From: Burkholderia sp. HI2500
GTDB taxonomy: Bacteria > Pseudomonadota > Gammaproteobacteria > Burkholderiales > Burkholderiaceae
DNA: 64,000 bases
Reading direction: 5' to 3'
NCBI RefSeq assembly: GCF_002223055.1
Contig: NZ_NKFL01000004.1
Location: forward strand, 2,046,001 to 2,110,000
Shown here: positions 16,554 to 25,881 of the stretch, in pieces
How positions within the stretch are numbered: position 1 is the first letter of the stretch
How the letters are laid out: each line of letters starts with the position of its first letter
Made by a program: the position numbers and the translations under genes
The notes under the pieces: generated by a model
The model's input: the letters and a program-made list of their open reading frames with translations, nothing else
What the model was told of the DNA's origin: nothing
Database searches by the model: none

Positions 16554-16570
16554 ATGAAAATCGCCACCTG
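16554..16570 (+). repeat. attR core (17-bp direct repeat)
   Basis: ATGAAAATCGCCACCTG, identical to 6884-6900. It restores the first 17 bases of xth, so the nuclease gene is intact after integration. Confidence 0.85.
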
Positions 16571-17330
16571 GAACGTCAACTCGCTCAACGTCCGCAAGCA
16601 GCACGTGCTCGACTGGCTCGCGCAAAGCGGAACCGATGTGCTGTGCCTGCAGGAACTGAAGCTGCCGGACGAGAAATTCCCGCGCGCCGATCTCGAGGCG
16701 GTCGGCTACCGCAGCTGGTTCACCGGCCAGAAGACCTACAACGGCGTCGCGATCCTCGCGCGCGACACGCTGTCCGTCGACGAATCGGACGTCGTGCGCA
16801 ACATCCCCGGTTTCGACGACCCGCAGCAGCGCGTGGTCGCCGCGACGGTCGACGGCGTGCGCATCGTGTCCGCCTATTTCCCGAACGGCCAGGCGCCCGA
16901 CTCCGACAAGTTCGTCTACAAGATGCAATGGCTCGACGCGCTGCAGGCGTGGCTGCGCACCGAGCTGCAGCGCTACCCGAAGCTCGCGCTGCTCGGCGAC
17001 TACAACATCGCGCCGGAAGACCGCGACGTGCACGACCCGGCGAAATGGGAAGGCCAGAACCTCGTGTCGCCGCAGGAGCGCGCCCACTTCGCGCAGCTGA
17101 TCGAGCTGGGCTTCGTCGACGCGTTCCGCCGCTTCGAACAGCCGGAGAAGACCTTCACGTGGTGGGACTACCGGATGATGGCGTTCCGCCGCAACGCGGG
17201 GCTGCGCATCGACCACGTGCTGCTGTCGCCGGCGCTCGCGGAAACCTGCACGTCGTGCGAAGTCGATCGCACGCCGCGCACGTGGGAACAGCCGTCCGAC
17301 CACACGCCCGTCGTCGCGGTCGTCGGCTGA
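16554..17330 (+). CDS. xth: Exodeoxyribonuclease III
   Basis: A 258-residue AP endonuclease/3'-5' exonuclease of base-excision repair. Catalytic motifs are all present: ATWNVNSLNVR, QELKLPDEKFP (metal-binding Glu), LLGDYNIAPEDRDVHDP, RIDHVLLS and the terminal SDHTPVVAVV. The ATG at 16554 is inside the attachment repeat. The satellite has replaced everything upstream of the start codon. A TATAAA at 16529-16534 in the element could serve as a new -10, but no good -35 is visible, so expression in the integrated state may be changed. Confidence 0.96.
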   Translation: MKIATWNVNSLNVRKQHVLDWLAQSGTDVLCLQELKLPDEKFPRADLEAVGYRSWFTGQKTYNGVAILARDTLSVDESDVVRNIPGFDDPQQRVVAATVDGVRIVSAYFPNGQAPDSDKFVYKMQWLDALQAWLRTELQRYPKLALLGDYNIAPEDRDVHDPAKWEGQNLVSPQERAHFAQLIELGFVDAFRRFEQPEKTFTWWDYRMMAFRRNAGLRIDHVLLSPALAETCTSCEVDRTPRTWEQPSDHTPVVAVVG

Positions 17331-17353
17331 TCTCCCGGGCAGCCCGCGCGCGT

Positions 17354-19468
17354 TCAGCGCCGCGCGGGCGCCGGCCCGAGATGAGCCCACAGGAACCCGA
17401 ATTCGGCCGCATCGGCCTCCGCGCGTTCCAGATCGTCGGCACTGCCGTGGCCGCCGTCGGTATTCTCCCAGTACCACACCCGTTCGTGACCGAGCGCGTG
17501 CATGCGCGCAGCCATCTTGCGTGCATGCGCCGGATGCACGCGGTCGTCGCGCGTCGACGTCGTCAGCAGCAGCGGCGGATACGCGACGCCTTCGCGCACA
17601 CGGTGATACGGCGAGTACGCGGCTAGCGCCGCACCTTCGTGCGGATCGTCCGGGTCACCGTATTCGTCGAGCCATGCGGCGCCCGCGTGCAGCTTCGGAT
17701 AACGCTGCATGTCGAGCAGCGGCACGCGGCAGAGCACCGCGCCGAACAACTCCGGCCGCTGCACCATGCACGCGGCGACCAGCAGCCCGCCGTTGCTGCC
17801 GCCTTCGATGCCGAGCTGCGCGGCGGTCGTCACGCCGGTCGCGGCCAGATCCTCGGCCACCGCGATGAAATCGTCGAACGAACGCTGACGGTGTTCGCGC
17901 TGCGCATCGACGTGCCAGCGCGGCCCGAACTCGCCGCCGCCGCGGATGTGCGCGAACGCCATCACGCCGCCGCGCTCGAGCCACCCGATACCGAACGCAT
18001 CGCTGTAGCCCGGCAGGTTCGGAATCGCGAAGCCGCCATAGCCCGACAGCAGGCACGGCCGCGCGACACGCGCGGCGCCGTCGGCCACGTCGAGTGCATC
18101 GCGCGGCCCGATCAGCGTGTACGGCACCATCGTGCCGTCTTGCGAACGCGCGCTCGCGCGGCGCACGACGAGCCCGGCCGCATCGAACTGCACCGGCGGC
18201 CGGTCGAGCAGCACGCGGCGCGACGGCGCATCGTCCGCGCGATCCGCAAGATCGGCCAGCCAGCATTCGGGCGGATCGAGATAGGTGTCGACGTCCACGT
18301 AAATCTCGTCGTTCAGCGTCGATTCGACGGGCTCGACGTCGATTTGCGCATCGCCCGGCCCCGGCCACGCGAACGGCCGCGCGTCCCACGTCCACGTGCC
18401 GTCGTCGGCCTGGCTCGGCTGCCACAGCATCGTGCGGTTGTGCACGTCGTCGAGCCAGCTCGCGATCAGCGTCGTGCGCGTGTGCGTCCACGTGCATGCG
18501 GATGTCGACGGTTGCGGCGCGAACAGCGTCGTGAGTTCGCGCGACCCGGCCAGGAACGCCTGCTCGCGGATCGCGAGCAGCGAGCCGCCCGCATGGCGCA
18601 CGCCGTCGCACTCCCAGTCGAGGCGCGGCTCCAGCATGAGCCAGCCTTCCCAGAACCCGACCTCGACGTGGGTCGGCACGTCGTAGCGCACCCACTCGCC
18701 CGCCTCCGTCAAGCGGTACGCATGTGCGTCGAAGAAATCGACGCTGCGCCACGCGACGTGACGGTTGTCGATCGGATCGAATCCCGCACCCGCGCTGATG
18801 TCGTCGGGTTCGCCGCGGAACACGACGGGCGCGTCGGCGAGCGCGGTGCCACGCACCCAGCGCCGCGCTTCATACGGATAACCGGCCGCGGTCGCATGCG
18901 CTTCGCCGCGATCCCAGCTCACGTAGACAGTATCGCGATCGATCCAGCCGACCGTGTGATGCCCCGGCTCGTCGATCGTGAAACCGCCGTCGACGAAACG
19001 ACGTTCGACGAGATCGAATTCGCGCACGACGACCGCGTCGGCCCCGCCCGGCGACAGCGACAGCAGCGCGCGATCGCCGTCCGGGTACAGGATCGCGTCC
19101 TGCTCGAACACCCACGACTCGCCCTCCTCCGCACCGAGCGCGTCGACGTCGAGCAGCGTTTCCCATGCCGGTTTTCCCGCGCGCCAGTCGTCCCAGCGCG
19201 TGCGGCGCCACAGCCCCTTCGGATGGAGATCGTCCTGCCACAGGTCGTAGGCCCAGTCGCGCCAGCGCGTCGGAATCACCGGGCGCTCGCGCGGCAGGTA
19301 CGCTTTGGCGAGGCGCGCCGTCAGCGCGCGATACGCGTCGTCGTCACGCAGCGCGGCGCGCGTGCGCGCATTCTGCTCGTCGACCCACGTGCGGGCGCGC
19401 TTGCTGTCGAGCGCTTCGAGGAAACGGAACGGGTCGGCCCCGGTGGGCCAGCGGAAGGAATCGGACAT
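17354..19468 (-). CDS. Prolyl oligopeptidase family serine peptidase (S9)
   Basis: A 704-residue peptidase with an N-terminal beta-propeller and a C-terminal alpha/beta-hydrolase domain. The triad is visible: Ser in IEGGSNGGLLVAA, Asp in TSTRDDRVHP and His in TDGGHGSADD. No signal peptide, so probably cytoplasmic. The start MSDSFRWPTGADPFRFLE was chosen over an in-frame codon nine residues upstream. An insertion sequence begins 39 bp upstream of the start codon, which probably separates the gene from its original promoter. Confidence 0.92.
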   Translation of the reverse strand: MSDSFRWPTGADPFRFLEALDSKRARTWVDEQNARTRAALRDDDAYRALTARLAKAYLPRERPVIPTRWRDWAYDLWQDDLHPKGLWRRTRWDDWRAGKPAWETLLDVDALGAEEGESWVFEQDAILYPDGDRALLSLSPGGADAVVVREFDLVERRFVDGGFTIDEPGHHTVGWIDRDTVYVSWDRGEAHATAAGYPYEARRWVRGTALADAPVVFRGEPDDISAGAGFDPIDNRHVAWRSVDFFDAHAYRLTEAGEWVRYDVPTHVEVGFWEGWLMLEPRLDWECDGVRHAGGSLLAIREQAFLAGSRELTTLFAPQPSTSACTWTHTRTTLIASWLDDVHNRTMLWQPSQADDGTWTWDARPFAWPGPGDAQIDVEPVESTLNDEIYVDVDTYLDPPECWLADLADRADDAPSRRVLLDRPPVQFDAAGLVVRRASARSQDGTMVPYTLIGPRDALDVADGAARVARPCLLSGYGGFAIPNLPGYSDAFGIGWLERGGVMAFAHIRGGGEFGPRWHVDAQREHRQRSFDDFIAVAEDLAATGVTTAAQLGIEGGSNGGLLVAACMVQRPELFGAVLCRVPLLDMQRYPKLHAGAAWLDEYGDPDDPHEGAALAAYSPYHRVREGVAYPPLLLTTSTRDDRVHPAHARKMAARMHALGHERVWYWENTDGGHGSADDLERAEADAAEFGFLWAHLGPAPARR

Positions 19469-19507
19469 TGAGGATCGGCGGAATGGCAATGTCATACCCG
19501 GATTCAG

Positions 19508-19538
19508 ATGTCGTAGTGCCAGCTAAATACAGATGTCG
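19508..19538 (+). repeat. Left terminal inverted repeat of the insertion sequence
   Basis: Starts ATGTCGT and ends ACAGATGTCG; imperfectly complementary to 21077-21106. Confidence 0.75.
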
Positions 19539-19606
19539 CATGTTTCATCGGCCTTTCCGTCCTTCAGCGTTGAAGCGCCGAGCCTGAAGCAGCAGGGCGC
19601 TTACGC

Positions 19607-21022
19607 TCACCCGCGGGCCTTGGCAGACCGCCGCTCAGTTTCTGCTTTTGACGCAACTTCCAGAATCGCGGCTTCCATGTCAGTCACCGTGAACCGGCGA
19701 GGTTTCTTCGTGCCGGGTTGCGCTTCATTTGCCCGCACCGGCAGCCCCCGATGCGTTCGCGACGGCGCAGTGCCGATCCGCCGGCTGTCGCGCTGCGCCT
19801 GAAACGCTTGTGCCACCTGCAACGCATGGCTCAGGCGCTTGTGATCCACGATCGCGCCTTGATCCACCTCGGCCAGCCGATCGTAGGATTGTGCCGACAG
19901 TAGCTGGCCAGCCGCCCGAAGCTCGATGCGTCCGTCCGGGTACTCCCACACCTCGATGTCACGATGTATCCACGCCCGATTCCCCGGCGTATCGTCCAGC
20001 AGATAGAGCACCCGGTCGTACTGCACCGTCAGCGCCTTCGTGACCCGGCGTGTCTCGCGCCAGGTCAGCAGCAGATCCAGATCCTCGTCGGACCGCAGCG
20101 GTCGATGCGCATCAAAGCCGCTCTTCGGTGGCTTCGCGAAGCGCTCGTTATACATGGCCATGAAGGAGGGCGCGTAAGCGTTCGCGTCGGCCACCGTGCT
20201 GATGCCGCGCAGTCTCAACTCCTTGACGAACCGATCCTGCAGCGTCAAGTGCGCTCGCTCGACACGTCCCTTGGCCGAGCTGCTGTTCGCGCAGAACGTG
20301 TCAATGTTCAGCTCGTACATCGCCCGACCGAAGTGCGTCACGCTTTGGCCTGTCTTGCTGGCGCTCGTATTGCGGAACACGCTGTACTTGTCGCTGTAGA
20401 ACGCCACCGGCTTGCCGTAGCGCTCCAGATACGCTCGCGTGGCCTCGAAGTAGCTGAACGTCGACTCGGTCTGCGTGAAGTGCAGCATCATCAGCCGGCT
20501 CGTCGCGTCGTCCACGTACACCAGCAGCGTGCAGGCCGGCGCCCGTTCCTCGAACCACCGATGATCGCAACCATCGATCTGGATCAGTTCACCCAGACAC
20601 GCCCGGCGCGCTCGCGGCTGATAAACCTTCGGCGGACGCTGCCGACGTGGAATCCACAAGCCAGCGTCCGTCATCAGCTTCCTGACCGTTTCCTTGGCCA
20701 GCCGAATGCCATGGCATTCCCACAGCTTCTCGCAGGCCAACGTCGGCCCGAAATCGGCGTAACGCTCTCGAATAGTGGTCAAGGCGCGTAACGCTAGTCC
20801 TTCGTCGAGCTTGCGGTTGCCTGGCCGGCCACGACGGCCCGAAGCAACGCCGCTAGGTCCATGCTCTCGATATCGGATGACCAGCCTTTCCACCTGTCGC
20901 ACGCTCAGTCCCAGCCGTTCGGCCGCACGTCCGGGCTTCAGGCCCGTGTCCACCACGGCCTGGATTACCTTGAGTCGATCAAGCTCTCGCATCGTCAGTG
21001 TCACCAATCCGGCTGGCTGCAT
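19607..21022 (-). CDS. ISNCY-family transposase
   Basis: A 471-residue transposase. N-terminal helix-turn-helix (LKPGRAAERLGLSVRQVERL) is followed by a second DNA-binding part and a DDE integrase core: Asp in LIQIDGCDHRWFE, YVDDATSRLMM, the second Asp region FYSDKYSVFR and Glu in AKGRVERAHLTL. No frameshift or internal stop is seen, so the element may be active. An internal start at 20992 (MRELDRLKV) is also plausible. Confidence 0.92.
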   Translation of the reverse strand: MQPAGLVTLTMRELDRLKVIQAVVDTGLKPGRAAERLGLSVRQVERLVIRYREHGPSGVASGRRGRPGNRKLDEGLALRALTTIRERYADFGPTLACEKLWECHGIRLAKETVRKLMTDAGLWIPRRQRPPKVYQPRARRACLGELIQIDGCDHRWFEERAPACTLLVYVDDATSRLMMLHFTQTESTFSYFEATRAYLERYGKPVAFYSDKYSVFRNTSASKTGQSVTHFGRAMYELNIDTFCANSSSAKGRVERAHLTLQDRFVKELRLRGISTVADANAYAPSFMAMYNERFAKPPKSGFDAHRPLRSDEDLDLLLTWRETRRVTKALTVQYDRVLYLLDDTPGNRAWIHRDIEVWEYPDGRIELRAAGQLLSAQSYDRLAEVDQGAIVDHKRLSHALQVAQAFQAQRDSRRIGTAPSRTHRGLPVRANEAQPGTKKPRRFTVTDMEAAILEVASKAETERRSAKARG

Positions 21023-21076
21023 GGTCGGCTCCGCGCTCGCTCAACGAGCCGTCCAGCATGCCAGCAGTCAAAAACC

Positions 21077-21106
21077 CGACATCTGTAAATAGCCAGAACA
21101 CGACAT
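21077..21106 (-). repeat. Right terminal inverted repeat of the insertion sequence
   Basis: Reads ATGTCGTG...ACAGATGTCG on the minus strand, matching the left end. Confidence 0.75.
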
Positions 21107-21197
21107 TAGGATATGGCTGCTACAGGCAAACGGCGTGCAAACCGCGATTATGTCCGATCGCGGCATGCGCGATGCCCGCGCATGCCGCAAATCGTGC

Positions 21198-22712
21198 TCA
21201 GGGCTCCAGATGGAGTTCCTGGATCTTGCGCGTGATGGTGTTGCGGCCGATGCCGAGCCGCTCCGCGGCCTCGACCTTGCGGCCACGCGTGAAGTCGAGC
21301 GCCTCGCGGATCACGGCCGCCTCGAAGCGGCGTGCGAGTTCGTCCATCACGTCGGCCGAGTTCTCGCGCAACAGCCGTGCAACCTCGGTGCGCAGGCCGT
21401 GCTCCCACAGCGGATAACCGGCCGGCACACCGCCGTTCGGCGCCGCCCCGACGGGCGCGGACGCCACCGCTGCCACACCGGTCGCCGGTTGCGCGAGCGC
21501 CGTCTCGCCGCCGCCGTGCGCATCGGCACCGTCGCCCGTTGCAGCGACCGGCGCGCCGGCCGGCACGAGGTCGGGCGGCAGATCCTTGATCTCGACCGTC
21601 TGCGCGGGCGCCATCACGGTCAGCCAGTTCGCGAGGTTCTCGAGCTGGCGTACGTTGCCGGGAAACGCCAGCGACGTGAGGTAAGCCAGCGCTTCGTCGG
21701 ACACGCGCTTCGGCTCCACGCCGAGATCGCGCGCGCTCTTCTGCAGGAAGTGGCGCGTGAGCAGCGCGATGTCCTCGCTGCGCTCGCGCAGCGGCGGCAG
21801 GCGCAGCCGGATCACGTTGAGCCGGTGGTAAAGGTCCTCGCGGAACAGCCCCTGGCGCACGCGCGATTCGAGATTCTGGTGCGTCGCGGCGATCACGCGC
21901 ACGTTCGCGCGCAGCGGGTTGTGGCCGCCGACCCGATAGAACTGCCCGTCCGACAGCACGCGCAACAGGCGCGTCTGCAGGTCGAACGGCATGTCGCCGA
22001 TTTCGTCGAGGAACAGCGTGCCGTTCTCGGCCTGCTCGAAGCGGCCCTGCCGCGTCGTCTGCGCGCCGGTGAACGCGCCGCGCTCATGGCCGAACAGCTC
22101 GGATTCGAGCAGGTCCTTCGGAATCGCCGCGGTGTTCAGCGCGATGAACGGCCCGTTCGCACGCGGACTGTGACGGTGCAGCGCACGCGCGACGAGCTCC
22201 TTGCCGGTGCCCGATTCGCCGGTGATCAGCACGGTCGCGGCCGAGTGCGACAGCCGGCCGATCGCGCGGAACATGTCCTGCATCGCGGGCGCCTGGCCGA
22301 GCATCTCGGGCGCCTCGGCCACGCGCTCGTCCTGCGGCGCGCCGCCGCGCAGGCTTTCTTCCACCGCGCGGCGGATCAGCTCGACCGCCTTGTCGACGTC
22401 GAACGGCTTCGCGAGATATTCGAACGCGCCGCCCTGGAACGCCGCGACGGCGCTGTCGAGATCGGAGAACGCCGTCATGATGATGACGGGCAGGCCCGGC
22501 AGGCGCTCGTGCATCGCCTGCAGCAACTCGAGGCCCGAGCCGCCCGGCATCCGGATGTCGGATACGAGCACCTGCGGGGTCTCGTGGTCGAGCGCGGCCA
22601 GCGCGTCACGCACGTTCGCGAAGCTCTTCGTCGCGAAGCTGTCCCGGGCGAGCGCCTTTTCGAGCACCCAGCGGATCGATTGGTCGTCGTCTACTATCCA
22701 GATCGGCTTCAT
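21198..22712 (-). CDS. ntrC: Nitrogen regulation response regulator NtrC
   Basis: A 504-residue sigma-54-dependent activator. Receiver domain with D52 in [16 protein letters not shown]+ domain with Walker [12 protein letters not shown], the sigma-54 contact loop GAFTGA and [10 protein letters not shown]; Fis-type helix-turn-helix at the C-terminus ([19 protein letters not shown]). An Ala/Gly/Pro-rich linker of about 60 residues joins the last two domains. The start [20 protein letters not shown] is the family N-terminus; the open frame extends upstream. It follows ntrB by 46 bp in the glnA-ntrB-ntrC order. Confidence 0.97.
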   Translation of the reverse strand: MKPIWIVDDDQSIRWVLEKALARDSFATKSFANVRDALAALDHETPQVLVSDIRMPGGSGLELLQAMHERLPGLPVIIMTAFSDLDSAVAAFQGGAFEYLAKPFDVDKAVELIRRAVEESLRGGAPQDERVAEAPEMLGQAPAMQDMFRAIGRLSHSAATVLITGESGTGKELVARALHRHSPRANGPFIALNTAAIPKDLLESELFGHERGAFTGAQTTRQGRFEQAENGTLFLDEIGDMPFDLQTRLLRVLSDGQFYRVGGHNPLRANVRVIAATHQNLESRVRQGLFREDLYHRLNVIRLRLPPLRERSEDIALLTRHFLQKSARDLGVEPKRVSDEALAYLTSLAFPGNVRQLENLANWLTVMAPAQTVEIKDLPPDLVPAGAPVAATGDGADAHGGGETALAQPATGVAAVASAPVGAAPNGGVPAGYPLWEHGLRTEVARLLRENSADVMDELARRFEAAVIREALDFTRGRKVEAAERLGIGRNTITRKIQELHLEP

Positions 22713-22758
22713 AGGTCGGTCAGATATGGGTAAATCTGGTGAATCGCCATGCCGCCGC

Positions 22759-23901
22759 TCAATGGTCGAGCGGTAGCAGGATCTGAAATTCGGTACGTCC
22801 GGGCCGGCTTTCGACCTCGATCGTCCCGTCATGCTGCTGCACGAACGTCTGCGCGAGCGTCAAGCCGAGGCCGCTGCCGTCGTCGCGCCCGGACACGAGC
22901 GGGTAAAAGATCCGGTCGCGGATTTCCTCCGGAATGCCGGGCCCGTTGTCGATCACGTGCAAGTCCAGTGCCAGCCGGTACAGGCGCTTCGCGATCGTCA
23001 CCTTGCGCGCAATGCGCGTGCGCAGCTCGATCTTCGCGTCGCCCTGCGCGATGCGTTCGCGCAGCGCCTGCGCGGCGTTGCGCACGATGTTGAGCAGCGC
23101 CTGGATCAGTTGCTCCTTGTCGCCGCGCAAGTCCGGCACGCTCACGTCGTAGTCGCGCTCGATCGTGAGCCCGCGCGGGAATTCCGCAAGCATCACCGCG
23201 CGCACGCGTTCGCATACTTCATGAATGTTCACGTCGCCGACGATGTGCGGGTGCCGGTGCGGCTCCAGCAACCGGTCGACGAGCGTCTGCAGGCGGTCGG
23301 ACTCCTTGATGATCACCTGCGTGTATTCGCGCAACTCGCCACGCTCGCGCTCGCCGAGCTCGAATTCGAGCAGCTGGGCTGCGCCGCGAATGCCGCCGAG
23401 CGGGTTCTTGATCTCGTGCGCGAGGTTGCGGATCAGTTGCTTGTTGACCGCGGTCAGGTCGTGGATGCGCTCCTCGCGATCGGTACGCGACTGCCGCTCG
23501 TTCTCGAACAGCTCGACGAGCACGAAATCGGGCGCGGTCTCGAGAAAGCCGACGATCGCGTGCACATGCAGCGGTTCGCGGCCGGGCCGGTCGAGCACGG
23601 TATCGAGGTGCGTCGCGTGAAAGCGTTCCTCGCCGATCGCGGTGATCGTCGATGCCAGCTCGTTCGCATTCGGAAAAATCTCGCCCCACGGCCGCTGCGC
23701 GAGCTGCCGGCGCGAGATGTCGAGCATCGCCTCGGCAGACGGATTCGCGAACGCGATCCGCAGCGTCTTGCGGTCGAGCACGATCACGACCGTCGGCAGC
23801 GCTTCCAGCCCCGCCAGCAGGCCCGAGCGTGCGAGCCGCTCGTCGTCCGTCAGTCGCTCGGGCTGCCCCGTTCTCGCCTTGATCAGATTCTTCAGAACCA
23901 T
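22759..23901 (-). CDS. glnL: Nitrogen sensor histidine kinase NtrB
   Basis: A 380-residue cytoplasmic kinase/phosphatase that controls NtrC in response to PII. A PAS domain occupies roughly residues 27-135; the phosphoacceptor H162 lies in RNLAHEIKNPLGGIRG; N box (ALLNIVRNAAQAL), G1 box (VIDNGPGIPEE) and G2 (GSGLGLTLAQ) follow. No membrane segment is seen, as expected for NtrB. It lies between glnA and ntrC, and a terminator upstream separates it from glnA. Confidence 0.96.
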   Translation of the reverse strand: MVLKNLIKARTGQPERLTDDERLARSGLLAGLEALPTVVIVLDRKTLRIAFANPSAEAMLDISRRQLAQRPWGEIFPNANELASTITAIGEERFHATHLDTVLDRPGREPLHVHAIVGFLETAPDFVLVELFENERQSRTDREERIHDLTAVNKQLIRNLAHEIKNPLGGIRGAAQLLEFELGERERGELREYTQVIIKESDRLQTLVDRLLEPHRHPHIVGDVNIHEVCERVRAVMLAEFPRGLTIERDYDVSVPDLRGDKEQLIQALLNIVRNAAQALRERIAQGDAKIELRTRIARKVTIAKRLYRLALDLHVIDNGPGIPEEIRDRIFYPLVSGRDDGSGLGLTLAQTFVQQHDGTIEVESRPGRTEFQILLPLDH

Positions 23902-23950
23902 CTGCGTGCTTGTCGCGCCTCAACGGGCCAGAAAAGGAAAATCACGGGAA

Positions 23951-23981
23951 CAAAAAAGGGACGGCTGGACGCCGCCCCTTT
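23951..23981 (-). terminator. Terminator between glnA and ntrB
   Basis: On the minus strand GGGGCGGC pairs with GCCGTCCC (one mismatch) around a 5-nt loop and is followed by TTTTTTG. It would allow glnA to be expressed far above ntrBC, with partial read-through. Confidence 0.7.
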
Positions 23982-24060
23982 CAGACTCCGCCGTTCCCGC
24001 CGCAGGCCGCGCGACGGGAACGAACCGGCATGACGGCGCTGAATCGAGCGCCATCGCCGA

Positions 24061-25476
24061 TTAGAGCGAGTAGTACATCTCGAACTCGATCGGGTGCGTC
24101 GTCATGCGGAACTTCGCCAGCTCCTGCTCCTTCAGCGCGAGGTACGCGTCGAGCATGCCGTCCGTGAACACGCCGCCACGGGTCAGGAACTCGCGATCCT
24201 TGTCGAGCGCTTCGATTGCCTGGTCGAGGCCCGCGCAGACGGTCGGGATCTTTGCATCCTCTTCCGGCGGCAGGTCGTACAGGTTCTTGTCCGCGGCTTC
24301 GCCCGGATGGATCTTGTTCTGGATCCCGTCGAGGCCTGCCATCATCAGTGCCGAGAACAACAGGTACGGGTTCGCCATCGGATCCGGGAAGCGCGTTTCG
24401 ATACGGCGGCCCTTCGGGTTCGACACGTGCGGAATGCGGATCGATGCCGAACGGTTGCGTGCCGAGTAGGCGAGCTTGACCGGTGCTTCGAAGTGCGGGA
24501 CCAGACGCTTGTACGAGTTCGTCGTCGGGTTCGTGATCGCGTTCAGTGCACGGGCGTGCTTGATGATGCCGCCGATGTAGAACAGCGCCAGTTCCGACAG
24601 GCCGGCGTAGCCGTTGCCCGCGAACAGGTTCTGGCCGTCCTTCCAGATCGACTGGTGAACGTGCATGCCCGAACCGTTGTCGCCGACGACCGGCTTCGGC
24701 ATGAACGTCGCCGTCTTGCCGTACGAGTGCGCGACGTTATGGATGATGTACTTCGACCATTGCGTCCAGTCGGCGCGCTGCACCAGCGTCGAGAACTTCG
24801 TGCCGATTTCGTTCTGGCCCTGGCCCGCCACTTCGTGGTGGTGCACTTCGACCGGGATGCCGAGCTGTTCGAGCAGCAGGCACATTTCCGAACGCATGTC
24901 CTGGAACGTGTCGACCGGCGCGACCGGGAAGTAGCCGCCCTTCGTGCCCGGACGGTGGCCCGTGTTGCCGCCTTCGAATTCCTTGCCGGCCGACCACGGT
25001 GCTTCTTCCGAGTTGATCTTCACGAAGCAGCCCGACATGTCCGTGTTCCACTGGACCGAGTCGAAAATGAAGAATTCCGGTTCCGGACCGAAGTAGGCCG
25101 TGTCGCCGATGCCCGTGCTCTTCAGGTACGCTTCCGCGCGCTTCGCGAGCGAACGCGGGTCGCGCTCGTAGCCCTTGCCGTCGGCCGGCTCGACCACGTC
25201 GCAGGTCAGCACCAGGGTCGACTCTTCATAGAACGGGTCGACGAAGGCAGCGGTCGGGTCCGGCATGAGCAGCATGTCCGACGCCTCGATGCCCTTCCAG
25301 CCGGCGATCGACGAGCCGTCGAATGCATGGCCGCTTTCGAACTTGTCTTCGTCAAACGCCGAAACCGGCACCGACACGTGCTGTTCCTTGCCGCGCGTAT
25401 CCGTGAAGCGGAAATCGACAAACTTGACGTCCTCGTCCTTCACGAGCTGCATGACGTCGGCGACGGTTTTACTCAT
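24061..25476 (-). CDS. glnA: Glutamine synthetase, type I
   Basis: A 471-residue ATP-dependent enzyme that makes glutamine from glutamate and ammonia. Signatures: [17 protein letters not shown], the ATP-binding [20 protein letters not shown], and the adenylylation loop with Tyr400 in [10 protein letters not shown], so activity should be controlled by GlnE. Length and start ([19 protein letters not shown]) are canonical. A sigma-54 promoter and NtrC site lie upstream. Confidence 0.98.
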   Translation of the reverse strand: MSKTVADVMQLVKDEDVKFVDFRFTDTRGKEQHVSVPVSAFDEDKFESGHAFDGSSIAGWKGIEASDMLLMPDPTAAFVDPFYEESTLVLTCDVVEPADGKGYERDPRSLAKRAEAYLKSTGIGDTAYFGPEPEFFIFDSVQWNTDMSGCFVKINSEEAPWSAGKEFEGGNTGHRPGTKGGYFPVAPVDTFQDMRSEMCLLLEQLGIPVEVHHHEVAGQGQNEIGTKFSTLVQRADWTQWSKYIIHNVAHSYGKTATFMPKPVVGDNGSGMHVHQSIWKDGQNLFAGNGYAGLSELALFYIGGIIKHARALNAITNPTTNSYKRLVPHFEAPVKLAYSARNRSASIRIPHVSNPKGRRIETRFPDPMANPYLLFSALMMAGLDGIQNKIHPGEAADKNLYDLPPEEDAKIPTVCAGLDQAIEALDKDREFLTRGGVFTDGMLDAYLALKEQELAKFRMTTHPIEFEMYYSL

Positions 25477-25587
25477 AACCTCTTCTCCTGATTGAACAAT
25501 TCCGGCGGACTGGGAACCGCCTCGTTTATCGAGCTGACCGGGGTCTTGCTTTGGCGCAGCGCGCCCCGATTCGACCGAATCCTATAA

Positions 25588-25603
25588 AGCAGCTTCCGTG
25601 CCA
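25588..25603 (-). promoter_or_regulatory. Sigma-54 (-24/-12) promoter of glnA
   Basis: TGGCAC-N5-CTGCT on the minus strand keeps the exact GG/GC spacing of the sigma-54 consensus. The expected start is about 100 nt before the glnA ATG. Confidence 0.85.
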
Positions 25604-25702
25604 CCTATGCGCGAGATTGGCGCGAATCGCGCCAGCGCTCGTCGCGACGGGGCTGTGCTGCGCAATTCCGGGGCTCGACTGCCCACCGCCTGCCAACCGG
25701 AA

Positions 25703-25717
25703 GCACCGCGATGGTGC
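25703..25717 (-). promoter_or_regulatory. NtrC-binding enhancer site for glnA
   Basis: GCACC-GCGAT-GGTGC is a perfect dyad of the NtrC type, centred about 130 bp upstream of the predicted glnA transcription start. A second dyad, TGGTGCATGCGCACCA at 25753-25768, has the half-sites in the opposite order and may be an additional site. The remaining sequence between 25477 and 25881 shows no gene. Confidence 0.75.
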
Positions 25718-25881
25718 AATCATCGCAGCGCGCTCCGTTCGCGGAATCATCTTGGTGCATGCGCACCATTCTGCACTCTTTTGGTGAACGCGTGTGGGGT
25801 GCGCACACCGTACTCCACGCGGACATCCGTGCCGCGACGCCGCGCTAGAATGTTCGTTTGACCGATAGGAGACTCCCTGCC

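Larger units (their letters stand above)
6884..16570. mobile_element. Integrated phage-satellite-like element in the 5' end of xth
   Basis: The two ends carry the same 17 bp, ATGAAAATCGCCACCTG, at 6884-6900 and 16554-16570; this is the beginning of xth. Between them lie, in order, a P4-type integrase, an AlpA-type regulator, a P4-type primase-helicase, an iteron array, a capsid-like protein, a run of very small overlapping genes with an Nu1-like terminase subunit, an unrecognised minus-strand gene and a Mor-family regulator. No portal, protease, large terminase, tail or lysis gene is present. The gene set fits a satellite that depends on a helper phage better than a complete or decayed prophage. 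Boundaries are inferred from the repeat and the integrase position. Confidence 0.85.
19508..21106. mobile_element. Insertion sequence of the ISNCY type
   Basis: A 1.6-kb element with one transposase gene and terminal inverted repeats of about 30 bp. Each end carries two ATGTCG copies 24-25 bp apart (left 19508 and 19533; right, as CGACAT, 21077 and 21101). The inner ACAGATGTCG is identical at both ends. I find no matching target-site duplication in the flanks. It lies between the prolyl oligopeptidase start and the ntrC end. Confidence 0.85.

Noticed and set aside
19469..21130. A target-site duplication of the insertion sequence
   Set aside because: The 30 bp outside each end share only GGAT by chance; no consistent direct repeat of 4 bp or more abuts both ends.
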